Positions 53,732 through 62,488 are shown, numbered from the stretch's first letter. The stretch: 64,000 nt of DNA from JBKCUI01 sp043757445 (GCA_043757445.1 JAYVPJ010000016.1:23640-87639), one strand, 5' to 3'. The notes: generated by a model from the sequence alone, not told the origin. Program-made: numbers and translations.

Positions 53732-54708
53732 TTCGCCTGCGAGACGGCCAACTTCATACTTGCAAGCCCTTTGGCTGCAACCGTGTTTGGGTCTTGTTGC
53801 CAATATGTTTTATTGAACAACTCGATGGACAGAACACCGTCGAAACCGCTGGCGAAGACCGTTGAGAGAATTTTGCTAACGGGCGAGATCCCTTCGCCTG
53901 GAAAAACCCTATCCGCATCGTTGATCTTATCTCGCGGCATATCAGGATAGTCGTTCATGTGGAAGACGTGGATCCGCTTGCCGGAAAGCAGATTCAGGTC
54001 ATTGAACGAAGATCCACCTTTGTACAAATGATAAATATCGGGCAAAACACAGGCATCGGGATGCTGAGCTGCGGCTGCGACGTAGAGCACCTCGGACAAC
54101 TTCGAGAGATTTTTGGAAAACCCCCAGACTTCAAGTTGGGCAATGCATCCAGCAACCTTGCCAACTTCAAGAAGAGCACGATACCGATCACCGGCTTGGT
54201 CCAAGTTCAATGGACCAGAGTTCGTAGCGCCCGCCGGCGGGGCCGCGATTCGAATACCGCCGATGGCTGTGACGGTATCCATGTCTTTGCGAGCTTGCTC
54301 AAGACCTTTCTTTCGGACTTCCTCGTCATCTACTATCCAGTTCGAAAAAGCGATTGAACTTTCAACGGTCAATCCGGAATCGACGATTCGCTTTCTAAGT
54401 TCAGGCAATTTTCCACCGTCGGCCATGTATTTCTCAATGTCCTTCAACCAGAATTCAATTGCGTCGTAGCCAGCTTTTTGAGCGACAGCAAGTTGTTCGA
54501 CAATCGGCAATACTTCGCTTTTACTTCGAATAGTGCTTGTATTTAGGCAGTACTTCACTTTGTTCGTCCTCATTGGGGTGGTGAGTTGAGCTCCGGAAGC
54601 AATGGAAACGCATTCCGTTTGTGATAATCCGATGGCCACAGTGGATGCAGCAGCGATGGCGGTCCGGCTAAATTGCCTACGAGATACAGTGTCATTGGAT
54701 TGAGGCAT
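53728..54708 (-). CDS. Tat-exported sugar isomerase/epimerase (xylose-isomerase-like TIM barrel)
   Basis: A 326-residue protein. A twin-arginine signal (SRRQFSRTAIAAASTVAIG) is followed by a TIM-barrel with KAGYDAIEFWLKDIE at the start and, near the end, HVFHMNDYPD and GEGISPVSKIL, as in hydroxypyruvate isomerase-like and sugar-phosphate isomerase/epimerase proteins. The catalytic Glu/His metal-binding set of characterised enzymes is partly visible (ELF at the end). The ATG at 54708 overlaps the upstream stop (TAATG). Co-translated with its neighbours. Confidence 0.82.
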   Translation of the reverse strand: MPQSNDTVSRRQFSRTAIAAASTVAIGLSQTECVSIASGAQLTTPMRTNKVKYCLNTSTIRSKSEVLPIVEQLAVAQKAGYDAIEFWLKDIEKYMADGGKLPELRKRIVDSGLTVESSIAFSNWIVDDEEVRKKGLEQARKDMDTVTAIGGIRIAAPPAGATNSGPLNLDQAGDRYRALLEVGKVAGCIAQLEVWGFSKNLSKLSEVLYVAAAAQHPDACVLPDIYHLYKGGSSFNDLNLLSGKRIHVFHMNDYPDMPRDKINDADRVFPGEGISPVSKILSTVFASGFDGVLSIELFNKTYWQQDPNTVAAKGLASMKLAVSQAK

Positions 54709-55601
54709 TATGTAGGTTTCGATAAGAATGTTCGTTGAGACAAAGGAACGGGCCACACGGCTAAACTCGCGGCAAACAGAACTGAAGCATACATCCAGTC
54801 GCCGATCAGCAATAGCACGGTGAGTAGGAAAAGATACAGGCTCCATTTACCCAACCTATCGCACGCATAATGAATCATACAGAAGAGCAACGCAGCTTGG
54901 GTCGCGATAACTAAATGCGTTAGTACTTGCCCTAACCACTGACAACCTTTCGCCAAATGCAACCAGCCGCGCGATTGTTGAATCAAATACCAACCAGCTT
55001 CGCCGTTCCACCAAATGGTATTGGCAAGCATGCTTGTTAGGCTGAATGCAATCCAAATCCAAAGATGGCATCGAATCAGTTGCAATACGACGTTGACTCC
55101 GATTCGAGCTTGCCCGCTAGCAAGTCCAGGATGAACCGTCCATGAAAGTCGACCTGGATCGATGGTCAAATAAGCCATTAACGACACGATCAGTGGTTCA
55201 TGAATCATCGTCAACGTGGGTGCACGTTGGTGGAACGTGCTCAAGCAGAACCATGCAAGAAACGGCGAAAGCCTGGCGCCGATCCCCGCCATGGTTGTGA
55301 TGCTGGCAAACAGTCCGATTGCGGCAACTATTTGCACGGCATTGGGGAACCAATAAAGAATCGACCAACGGTAGAAGCCGCCCGTTCCCTCCACTGCATC
55401 GCCGATCAAGTACCGTCCCGCGTCTACGTTGAGCCAGCCGTGTGGTCCAATCCACTCGGTACCTTGGATCAGAAGTGCGATAAAATGAACGGCTGCAAGG
55501 ATGCCGGTTGCAATTCGCGTTTCAGACAACGCCTCTGGAGCTCTCGGTGTAAACCAAATAGTGTTCCAGCATTTAGCGGTTTCGTTCCAACTCGAAATCA
55601 T
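54708..55601 (-). CDS. HTTM-like polytopic membrane protein
   Basis: A 297-residue membrane protein with about six to seven helices. The first ~100 residues, with the pattern of a short amphipathic start, LSETRIATGILAAVHF and FYRWSILYWF, resemble HTTM (vitamin-K-dependent carboxylase-like) proteins of planctomycetes. The catalytic Lys of true gamma-carboxylases is not visible, so a carboxylase role is not claimed. Its ATG overlaps the upstream gene's stop (ATGA) and its own stop overlaps the next start. Confidence 0.7.
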   Translation of the reverse strand: MISSWNETAKCWNTIWFTPRAPEALSETRIATGILAAVHFIALLIQGTEWIGPHGWLNVDAGRYLIGDAVEGTGGFYRWSILYWFPNAVQIVAAIGLFASITTMAGIGARLSPFLAWFCLSTFHQRAPTLTMIHEPLIVSLMAYLTIDPGRLSWTVHPGLASGQARIGVNVVLQLIRCHLWIWIAFSLTSMLANTIWWNGEAGWYLIQQSRGWLHLAKGCQWLGQVLTHLVIATQAALLFCMIHYACDRLGKWSLYLFLLTVLLLIGDWMYASVLFAASLAVWPVPLSQRTFLSKPT

Positions 55602-56065
55602 GGTGAACTCCGTGTTGATTCAACGGCTCGAACGGATCGATGTCTTTCAATATTCGGAACAAAACCAAATTCGCTTGTTGGGAAACGGGCAAGCGACGCT
55701 TCGTAAAGAACGGACTTCGTGTCACTTTCAGACGCCGTCTCGGAGACATTCTCGAATCGAATCCGCAAAACGGTTTCCGAGTTAGTCGATTTTTCGCCTT
55801 CTACATGCAATACAACAGACTTGAGAATATTGGTTAATCCTTGCGTATCGTCGACTCGTGCCAATTCGACGAGAGGATGCAAGAAGCGCTCTGAACGCGC
55901 TCGCGCAGAGGAGATGCGAGACGTATCGAGGACAGCCCGCCATTCGTTAGGATTTTCATTCGTCTGGATCGAGACTCGAACTTTTTTGGTGCTATTCGAG
56001 TCCGATATCCACTCGATCGGCAACATCTCCTGATACCAATTGCAGCCGATCAAATAGGGCTGCAA
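55598..56065 (-). CDS. Hypothetical protein with unclear start, possibly membrane-anchored
   Basis: A 155-residue frame from TTG at 56065 to the stop overlapping the HTTM-like gene. It is a predicted beta-rich domain (KKVRVSIQTNENPNEWRAVLD, TVLRIRFENVSE). Upstream the same frame stays open to about 56230 and encodes a likely membrane helix (codons around 56105-56170), but no ATG, GTG or TTG precedes that helix. Either an ATT (for example at 56218) starts translation or the true start is the TTG and the helix is not made. HTTM-like genes are often followed or preceded by a small partner protein; this could be it. Confidence 0.55.
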   Translation of the reverse strand: MQPYLIGCNWYQEMLPIEWISDSNSTKKVRVSIQTNENPNEWRAVLDTSRISSARARSERFLHPLVELARVDDTQGLTNILKSVVLHVEGEKSTNSETVLRIRFENVSETASESDTKSVLYEASLARFPTSEFGFVPNIERHRSVRAVESTRSSP

Positions 56066-56430
56066 CCAAACGAGTACACGATCTTGCAGCGCCGACCTAC
56101 GCCAATTGGTAGCGTACGTCAGGCCGATTGCTCCAAGGTGGATGAGGATAAGACAAGTAACAGACCATCGAGATGAGCGATGGAATTGGGTCGAGTCGGA
56201 AATCTTCTGGCGGGAAATCGTTTTTTCTTTCTAAATTTTTTAAGTTAGCCGGTACGTAGGCTGAGGACAGCCGGACCTACGTGAATACAACCGGACCGTG
56301 ACAAGTCTAATTGTAGACTTGTTACTTAAAACGAAAAAACCGAGCTGAATTTCAATTGAAAATACAACTCGGTTATCAAGTCATTTGTTGCGAACTCGCC
56401 GATAGCAAGTTCGCACTCGTTTCAGACAGC
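56066..56430. other. Hairpin-rich region
   Basis: Besides the possible 5' extension of the previous gene, this 365-base stretch contains two hairpins (ACGTAGG / CCTACGT at 56254-56282, and ACAAGTCTA / TAGACTTGT at 56301-56322) and the terminator at 56332-56374. Confidence 0.5.
56332..56374 (-). terminator. Rho-independent terminator of the Cys-rich protein gene
   Basis: On the minus strand AACCGAG and CTCGGTT form a stem with further pairing inside and are followed by TTTTTC. It is placed just after the stop at 56431. Confidence 0.75.
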
Positions 56431-56976
56431 TTACGCTGATGGAGCTTTGTCGCTAACCGATGCTGGTGCAGCAGGTGCTGCTGGAGCAGCTGGAGCAGCT
56501 GGTGCTGGTGGAACCATTGTCGATGTGCTGATTGTGCCCGAATCCATAGTTGTGCCGCACGAGCTGCAACCGGACGAAACTGGAGCAGCAATATACGATC
56601 CTTCGACCGACATCGAAGATGACATTGCAACGCCACAACCACAGCTTGGAGCTGGTGCTGGAGCTGCACAACCGCAGCTTGGTGCTGGAGCTGCACAACC
56701 GCAGGATGGTGCTGGAGCAGCGCATCTTGGTGCTGGAGCTGGGCAGCATGTTGGTGCTGGTGCACAGCAAGATGGAGCACCGCCGCACCGGCTGGCCATC
56801 TTAGCTTGAATCTTGGCGATCAAACCGCCGCCATTGCATCCTGATCCCTTGTTAGCGTGCAACTTAGCCAAAAGGCCTTGTCGACCACCACATCCGCCGC
56901 AATCCGCCATTGCAACGGATCCGAAGCTGACTGCGAAAGCTGCCAAAGCGAGCGATGCCAATCGAACTTTATTCAT
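56431..56976 (-). CDS. Exported Cys-, Pro- and Ala-rich protein
   Basis: A 181-residue protein with a signal peptide (MNKVRLASLALAAFAVSFGSVAMA). The mature part starts DCGGCGGRQG, has short basic helices (GLLAKLHANKG, GLIAKIQAKM), then repeats of CAAPAPSCGC with many cysteines, and a Pro-Ala tail. The start ATG 56976 has a strong ribosome site (GGGAGGAAG) six bases upstream, which favours real translation; a strong terminator follows. About twenty cysteines suggest disulfides or metal binding on the outside. I know planctomycete proteins with this look but no function. The complementary strand also has a long ORF, a shadow of the GC pattern. Confidence 0.8.
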   Translation of the reverse strand: MNKVRLASLALAAFAVSFGSVAMADCGGCGGRQGLLAKLHANKGSGCNGGGLIAKIQAKMASRCGGAPSCCAPAPTCCPAPAPRCAAPAPSCGCAAPAPSCGCAAPAPAPSCGCGVAMSSSMSVEGSYIAAPVSSGCSSCGTTMDSGTISTSTMVPPAPAAPAAPAAPAAPASVSDKAPSA

Positions 56977-57350
56977 AAAAATCTTCCTCCCGATAGAACT
57001 AAACATGGATCCACGCAACGCCACGATGTACTTCCTGAGTTATGGACCTAATCTGCCAGAAACGTTTCCGGCGCTCCGTGCCGCAATGCCTACCGTGTTT
57101 AACCTACGATGGCAAGCATTACCGGTTAGGGGCTTTGCGTAAAATTGGTAAGTTGGAAGCGTACCAGACTGATTTTCGGTGTCAACAACCTTTCCAACGA
57201 CAAAGCCATCATTCAGCGATCGCCAGTTCCTAACCAGAAAAAACCAAAATGGACTCAACAAAAGACTGCCAATTTGTTACATTCCGATCGGTCGTAAGTT
57301 GCATTTGTGACTTTTTTGTTTATTTCGAAGCTGGCGAGGAGATTTCAGCC
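56977..57350. other. Divergent promoter region
   Basis: 374 bases between the Cys-rich protein gene and secG, with the ribosome site of the former at one end. I see no ORF or RNA gene; promoters for both directions are expected. Confidence 0.4.
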
Positions 57351-57806
57351 GTGTTTTTCCCTATGGCGATGCTATCCCAATACATTTTTGGCCCAGCTTT
57401 GTTTCTCATTTCCCTTTTCATCGTTTTGATCATTTTACTCCAAAGAGGCCGAGGTGGAGGTTTGACTGGGGCTTTAGGTGGGGCTGGTGGAGCGAGCGCT
57501 TTCGGGGTGAAAGCCGGCGATATTTTTACGCGAATCACGGCTGTTTCCGTTTTGCTTTGGATTGTTTTATGCGCTCTAACCTGTTTCTGGTATCTTCCGG
57601 CAAAACTCGATATCGCGACAAGTGCTACTGATATGAGAAAGGCGAGTTCGGCATCGGACTCGGAAGGCATGGGAATGAGCGGACTAGGGGACTTGGAATC
57701 TCCAGCAAAGACTCCGCCCGTCGACTCATCTCCTGCTTTAAATGTTCCTTCAAACGCATCGAACGGGGACGCTCAAGCTCCTGCCGTGACAGACCCGAAG
57801 CCGTAA
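57351..57806 (+). CDS. secG: Preprotein translocase subunit SecG
   Basis: The 151-residue protein contains the SecG core: a first helix (~7-28), LLQRGRGGGLTGALGGAGGASAFG, and a second helix around ITAVSVLLWIVLCALTCFWYL. SecG is a SecYEG channel subunit in the cytoplasmic membrane. A C-terminal tail of ~60 Ser/Pro-rich residues is longer than usual. I chose GTG at 57351 because CGAGGAG lies nine bases upstream; ATGs at 57363 and 57369 are alternatives. It starts a long operon extending to the metal-transport genes. Confidence 0.9.
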   Translation: MFFPMAMLSQYIFGPALFLISLFIVLIILLQRGRGGGLTGALGGAGGASAFGVKAGDIFTRITAVSVLLWIVLCALTCFWYLPAKLDIATSATDMRKASSASDSEGMGMSGLGDLESPAKTPPVDSSPALNVPSNASNGDAQAPAVTDPKP

Positions 57807-57872
57807 ATCCACCGGTTTTATTGTTCGATAATTTTCAGAATCCATTTGTTTTTTCCGCTAGGTACTCGTTCG

Positions 57873-58751
57873 TTGCTACTCAGTATGACCGGGCATGGTC
57901 AAGCCACCATGCGGCACGGCGATTACGCCATCGATGTCGAGATTCGCACGGTCAACAACCGCCACCTCAAAGTCGTTTCGAAGATTTCGGAAGTTGCCAC
58001 CGCGCTCGAACCGTATCTTGAATCGATCGTTCGTGAATTTTTGAAACGCGGGAGCGTTACGCTATCGGTTCGGGTTGGCCAACTCGGCAAAAGCAATGCT
58101 GCGATTATCAACCAGAAAACTCTAGAGGATTATCTTTCGCAATCAAAAATAATTGCAGATCGACTTGGCATTCACCTGGAATATAGTTTGGGACAGATTT
58201 TACTTTTGCCGGGAGTTTTGGAATCCACGCAACAGCCGGACGATGATCAATTGATCGAATCGGTTGGAAACACAGTGCGGCTGGCGCTAGAGGATCTTCA
58301 GACGATGAGAAGCAGGGAGGGCGAGTCGATGCGAGGGCAGTTTCTCGAAACGCTATCTCAAATCGCTTCGGACAAAGCATTGATAGAATTACGTGCCCCG
58401 GTTGTTGTGACGGAATACCGTACGAAACTGGAGCAGAAAATTCGCAATGCACTAAATCATCTTGGCCATCAGGTCACCGAGCTTGATTTGCTCCGCGAGG
58501 TGCTAACCTACGCAGATAGATGCGATATTTCAGAGGAAATAACTAGACTTAGTAGCCATCTAAGCCAATTCCATTCAGCATTATCCAATTCGGAAAGTCA
58601 GGGCAGACGGCTCGATTTTCTAATACAAGAGTTGTTCCGTGAAACCAACACGATTGGCTCCAAAGCCAATGATTCACAAGTTTCTCAACATGTTGTGTCG
58701 ATTAAGACAGCCATCGAACAAATGCGTGAGTTGGTCCAAAACGTGGAGTAG
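57873..58751 (+). CDS. yicC: YicC-family endoribonuclease
   Basis: The 292-residue protein has YicC landmarks: start LLLSMTGHGQA, EIRTVNNRHL, and the C-terminal LDFLIQELFRETNTIGSKANDSQVS. E. coli YicC acts in RNA turnover as an endoribonuclease. The frame is open to 57846 but starts with TTG there; TTG at 57873 gives the usual M-x-x-SMTG beginning (ATG at 57885 is another option). Gene order yicC-gmk-rpoZ is common in bacteria and supports the call. 66 bases follow secG. Confidence 0.88.
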   Translation: MLLSMTGHGQATMRHGDYAIDVEIRTVNNRHLKVVSKISEVATALEPYLESIVREFLKRGSVTLSVRVGQLGKSNAAIINQKTLEDYLSQSKIIADRLGIHLEYSLGQILLLPGVLESTQQPDDDQLIESVGNTVRLALEDLQTMRSREGESMRGQFLETLSQIASDKALIELRAPVVVTEYRTKLEQKIRNALNHLGHQVTELDLLREVLTYADRCDISEEITRLSSHLSQFHSALSNSESQGRRLDFLIQELFRETNTIGSKANDSQVSQHVVSIKTAIEQMRELVQNVE

Positions 58752-58761
58752 ACTTGCAAGC

Positions 58762-59358
58762 ATGAAACATTCAGGAAAACTCGTAATCATCTCCGGACCC
58801 TCAGGGTCTGGCAAATCGACGGTCGTCAAGCGACTGCTGTGCGAGACTGAGCTGCCGATGGTTCTAAGCGTTTCCGCCACGACACGGCCCCCGCGTAACG
58901 GTGAGGAAAACGGCCGGGAATATATTTTCTTAAGCGACGACGAATTCCAAACCAAGCGTAAATCCGGTCAGTTTCTCGAGTGCAAAGAAGTGTTTGGACG
59001 AGGATATTGGTACGGAACCCTCCGAAACGTCGTTTCGACTGGTCTAAGCGAGGGAAAGTGGGTACTCTTAGAGATTGATGTTCAAGGAGCACTTGCAGTT
59101 TTGCAAAATTATCCGCAAGCAATCACTATCTTTGTCCACCCGGGCTCGATGGCCGAACTCGAAAGACGGCTTCGAAACCGTGGTACTGAAAGTCCCGAAT
59201 CGATTCAGCGTCGATTGGATGTGGCGGCAGAGGAATTGGCTCTGCGACATCATTACAGTCACGAAGTTATTAACGACGAGATTAATACAGCTGTTCAGCA
59301 ATTGTGCAAACTGCTCGCGCAGTATCAGGGAGAAAAGGTTCCATGCTCGAAGAATTGA
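58762..59358 (+). CDS. gmk: Guanylate kinase
   Basis: A 198-residue enzyme (GMP + ATP to GDP). P-loop SGPSGSGKST, GMP-binding SATTRPPRNGEENGREY, lid segment HPGSMAELERRLRNRG and the late RRLDVAAEELALRHHY. Start ATG 58762, after the yicC stop; a longer frame from 58639 overlaps yicC and is not needed. The rpoZ start at 59343 overlaps its 3' end by 16 bases. Confidence 0.93.
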   Translation: MKHSGKLVIISGPSGSGKSTVVKRLLCETELPMVLSVSATTRPPRNGEENGREYIFLSDDEFQTKRKSGQFLECKEVFGRGYWYGTLRNVVSTGLSEGKWVLLEIDVQGALAVLQNYPQAITIFVHPGSMAELERRLRNRGTESPESIQRRLDVAAEELALRHHYSHEVINDEINTAVQQLCKLLAQYQGEKVPCSKN

Positions 59359-59606
59359 AAGAAGAATTCATCGTCAACAAAGTTGGCGGTCGCTTCAAAC
59401 TATCCACCTTGATCCAGAAACGATTGGTTCAAATCAACCGCGGCAGCAGGCCCTTGGTAGAAATGAATACCGACGACAAAATGGAGGTTGTTATCCAAGA
59501 AATCTTGCAAGACAAGATCTTCTTGACAACTTCGGGTGAACTCAAGGTCCTTAGCGAGACGGCTGACTTGGGTGACTTGCTCGATTTGGACACCAGCGAT
59601 CTTTAA
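59343..59606 (+). CDS. rpoZ: RNA polymerase omega subunit
   Basis: An 87-residue omega-family protein: KVGGRFKLSTLIQKRLVQIN, GSRPLVE and VVIQEILQDKIFL. Omega aids RNA polymerase assembly and, in many bacteria, ppGpp binding. ATG at 59343. Position between gmk and coaC is the usual one. Confidence 0.9.
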   Translation: MLEELKEEFIVNKVGGRFKLSTLIQKRLVQINRGSRPLVEMNTDDKMEVVIQEILQDKIFLTTSGELKVLSETADLGDLLDLDTSDL

Positions 59607-59619
59607 ATGAGCGGGTTTG

Positions 59620-60153
59620 ATGAACCAACGCGTGGTTGTCGGTATAACGGGCGGCATCGCCGCATACAAATCAGCGGCTCTCGTTAGCCGTTTGGCACAA
59701 CGTGGTTTTGATGTTTCTGTAGTATTAACCGATTCCGCTCAAAAGTTTGTGGGTTCCGCAACGTTTGCGGCCTTGTGCAATCGCGTACCCGTTACCAACG
59801 CCTTTGATCCTCGATTTCCACTCGGCCCGCATATCGAATTGGCCGTTGACTGCAAGCTCCTCATCGTCGCTCCGGCAACAGCGCATGTCATCGCCAGTTG
59901 TGCCTTTGGTCTGGCGGATTGTTTGCTATCAACTCTGTATCTCAATATGGAATGCCCAGTTGTATTCGCGCCGGCCATGAGTACACCCATGTGGGAGAAA
60001 CCTGCAGTCATTCGAAATATAGACCAATTGAAATCGGATGGCGTTCTCGTAGTTGGACCGGATTCGGGATGGCTCTCTTGTAGACGTATCGGCGCAGGTC
60101 GAATGTCAGAACCGGAATCGATCCTAGCCGCTTGTGAGCAATTCCTTAAGTAA
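59620..60153 (+). CDS. coaC: CoaC-type phosphopantothenoylcysteine decarboxylase (HFCD flavoprotein)
   Basis: The 177-residue FMN protein begins VVVGITGGIAAYKSAAL and has the family His in PHIELA. The active-site flap ends LSCRRIGAGRM. Together with CoaB it converts 4'-phosphopantothenate to 4'-phosphopantetheine in coenzyme A synthesis. Two usual HFCD motifs are changed: PATAHV for PASANT, and PAMSTPMW for PxMNxxMW, so the conserved Asn of each is lost. This may be lineage-typical. CoaB is a separate adjacent gene, not fused as in E. coli Dfp. ATG at 59620; a TTG at 59617 is possible. Confidence 0.87.
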   Translation: MNQRVVVGITGGIAAYKSAALVSRLAQRGFDVSVVLTDSAQKFVGSATFAALCNRVPVTNAFDPRFPLGPHIELAVDCKLLIVAPATAHVIASCAFGLADCLLSTLYLNMECPVVFAPAMSTPMWEKPAVIRNIDQLKSDGVLVVGPDSGWLSCRRIGAGRMSEPESILAACEQFLK

Positions 60154-60164
60154 CGCAGAATCGC

Positions 60165-60803
60165 ATGGCTCGCATCGTCATTACCTCCGGACCAACAAGG
60201 CAGTATCTGGACCCGGTGCGTTATCTGACCAACGGCTCAAGTGGGCGAATGGGTGCCTGCCTCGCACAAGCGTCCCTAGACCTCGGCCATGAAGTAACGA
60301 TTATCAGTGGGCCTGTGTCGGTTGACTACCCGAGTGCGGCCAAAATTGTCGACGTGGTTTCGACTCAGGAAATGCTCGATGCGACGCGGACTGCATTTCA
60401 AGATGCTGACGGATTGATTGGAGCTGCAGCCCCCTGCGACTATATGCCCAGGCAAATCGAAAAACACAAGTTGGCCAAGACCGGCGAAGGCCTTCAATTA
60501 TCCTTTATCGAAACACCCGACATCATAGCCACGCTCGGTGCATCGAAACGTGATCGTCAATGGGTCGTTGGTTTTGCACTTGAAACAGAAGACATTCGAT
60601 TTCGAGCCGTCGTCAAAATGGCTCGAAAATGCTGCGATATGATCGTTTCCAATAGCGCTGATGCCATGAACTCCGACGACAATTCCGTTGAGGTTATTCT
60701 GAAAGATGGCTCGATCCTAGCTCAACTTACTGGCCCAAAATCCGAAGTGTCTCGCGGAATTCTATTTCATATTCAACATCAATTGATTGACCGTCCGTTA
60801 TGA
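60165..60803 (+). CDS. coaB: CoaB phosphopantothenate-cysteine ligase
   Basis: A 212-residue protein with the CoaB signature ITSGPTRQYLDPVRYLTNGSSGRMG, then AAAPCDYMPRQIEKHKL and VVGFALETED. It joins phosphopantothenate with cysteine using CTP or ATP. It lies 11 bases after coaC and overlaps bshB1 by four bases (ATGA). Confidence 0.9.
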   Translation: MARIVITSGPTRQYLDPVRYLTNGSSGRMGACLAQASLDLGHEVTIISGPVSVDYPSAAKIVDVVSTQEMLDATRTAFQDADGLIGAAAPCDYMPRQIEKHKLAKTGEGLQLSFIETPDIIATLGASKRDRQWVVGFALETEDIRFRAVVKMARKCCDMIVSNSADAMNSDDNSVEVILKDGSILAQLTGPKSEVSRGILFHIQHQLIDRPL

Positions 60804-61537
60804 ATCTTGTCCAAGATGAATTCCCTCATCTGCCAGACGTTTCGCAACCCTTAGATGTCTTGGTGGTGGCTCCACATCCCGATGATGCTGAACTTGGCAT
60901 GGGAGGTGCCATCTGCAAAATGGTCCAACAGGGGTACCGCGTCGGAATCGTGGACCTAACCAATGGCGAACCAACGCCCTTCGGAAGTCCTGAGATACGC
61001 GAAATGGAAACAGCCACTGCAACCAAGGCAATCGGCATTTCGTGGCGCTACAATTTGGGAATGAAGAATCGATTCGTCGAGCCATCGCTCGAAAATAGGC
61101 ACCGACTGGCCAGCCTGTTTCGATTGACTCGTCCTCGCTGGATTTTTGCTCCCTATTGGTCCGATGCACATCCAGATCACACCGCCGCTACGGAACTGGT
61201 GGAGGCGGCAAGATTTTGGAGCAAACTTTCCAAGAGTGAGCTCCGAGGACAGCCGCATCATCCGGAACGGATCTACTACTACTTTTGCATCCATCTCAAG
61301 CTTGTACCACAGCCAGCATTTATCCTCGATATTACAGAGCAGTGGCCTGCCAAAGCCGCTTCCATCGAGGCTTACCAGAGCCAGTTTGTAACAGGTCGTC
61401 CGTCAGAACCACCCAGCTTCATCGAGAAATTGAGGGAGGATGCAGCGTTTTGGGGGAAGGCGATTGGTGTACGATATGGAGAACCGTTCGCTTCCAAAGA
61501 GCCTATCGGAATGAAGCACTTTGACTCTCTCGTTTAG
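60800..61537 (+). CDS. bshB1: PIG-L-family deacetylase, probable BshB1
   Basis: A 245-residue LmbE/PIG-L enzyme: VVAPHPDDAELGMGG (zinc His/Asp), GIVDLTNGEPTPFG, and SDAHPDHTAA with the second zinc His. The IVDLT-GE and late EAYQSQF features match BshB1, which deacetylates GlcNAc-malate in bacillithiol synthesis. bshA and bshC are not in the window, so the pathway is not proven here. Translation is coupled to coaB. Confidence 0.82.
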   Translation: MNLVQDEFPHLPDVSQPLDVLVVAPHPDDAELGMGGAICKMVQQGYRVGIVDLTNGEPTPFGSPEIREMETATATKAIGISWRYNLGMKNRFVEPSLENRHRLASLFRLTRPRWIFAPYWSDAHPDHTAATELVEAARFWSKLSKSELRGQPHHPERIYYYFCIHLKLVPQPAFILDITEQWPAKAASIEAYQSQFVTGRPSEPPSFIEKLREDAAFWGKAIGVRYGEPFASKEPIGMKHFDSLV

Positions 61538-61552
61538 CCCAAGCCCAACACC

Positions 61553-62488
61553 ATGCGACTGCCGCTTCTACTGATTTGCTTGATCTGTGCTTCGTTTGTG
61601 TGCTGTCAGCGTTCAGGCGTGAAGAAAGCCTCATCGAAAAAACTAAAAGTGGTGGCAACGACGGGCATGGTTGCCGACATGGTTCGGCAAATTGGCGGAG
61701 ACCAAGTCCAGGTGGAACAGCTAATGAGTAGCGGCGTTGACCCGCACTTGTATCGACCTAATACGGACGACGTCAAGGCGATCGGGGCCGCGGATGTCGT
61801 CTTCTATAATGGCTTTATGCTCGAGGGTCGTATGGGTTCATTGCTTGGCCAGAAAACAACCGGTCTCAAAAAACATATTGCGCTCGCTGATGCGCTTCCG
61901 AAGGACGCTGCCCTAGGTGATCCTGAGCACGAAACTGCGGATCCACATGTTTGGATGGACATCTCCTACTGGTCCCTCACCACCAACTTGATAGAAACGG
62001 AGCTCAAGGAGCGAATTCCAGCCCACGCCGACGCATTTGCGGAACGGGCCAACCAACTTCGAGATCGACTACAAAAACTCGATTCGCTTGGCAAGCGTTG
62101 GGTTGAGTCTATTCCAAAAGAACAGCGCATTTTGATAACCTCGCATGATGCATTTCGTTATTTTGGCAGGCGATATGGTTTGCAAGTGGAAGGAATCCAG
62201 GGCGTGTCGACTTCCTCTGAAGCAGGTTTACGTCGCATCACTGAACTCGTCAACTTGCTTGTTGAGAAAAGGGTGCCAGCTGCGTTCGTGGAGTCGAGCG
62301 TTCCAGAAAAATCGGTTCGCTCCATTATCGAAGGCGCTGAGAAAAAGGGAGCCAAAGTAGCGATCGGTGGTGAACTATACTCAGACGCGATGGGTCCCTC
62401 CGGTGGTGGCGCAGATACTTATGAAGGCATGATGAAACACAACTTCAGAACGATCACGAAAGCGCTCGGCGGAAACCCAACGGAATGA
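61553..62488 (+). CDS. TroA-like metal-binding lipoprotein
   Basis: A 311-residue substrate-binding protein with a lipobox at FVCC (Cys17/18). Probable metal ligands: His65 (DPHLYRP), His132 (DPHVWMD), His198 (TSHDAFRYF) and Asp278 (ELYSDAMG). This His-His-His-Asp set is the one known for Treponema TroA, which binds Zn and Mn; the His-rich loop of ZnuA is absent. It hands metal to an ABC permease. ATPase gene follows with a four-base overlap; no permease gene follows. Confidence 0.9.
   Translation: MRLPLLLICLICASFVCCQRSGVKKASSKKLKVVATTGMVADMVRQIGGDQVQVEQLMSSGVDPHLYRPNTDDVKAIGAADVVFYNGFMLEGRMGSLLGQKTTGLKKHIALADALPKDAALGDPEHETADPHVWMDISYWSLTTNLIETELKERIPAHADAFAERANQLRDRLQKLDSLGKRWVESIPKEQRILITSHDAFRYFGRRYGLQVEGIQGVSTSSEAGLRRITELVNLLVEKRVPAAFVESSVPEKSVRSIIEGAEKKGAKVAIGGELYSDAMGPSGGGADTYEGMMKHNFRTITKALGGNPTE

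Noticed and set aside
56447..56809. 120-codon plus-strand ORF rich in Gly, Ala and Gln
   Set aside because: It is antisense to the Cys-rich exported protein, which has a signal peptide and ribosome site; the ORF reflects the repetitive GC pattern.
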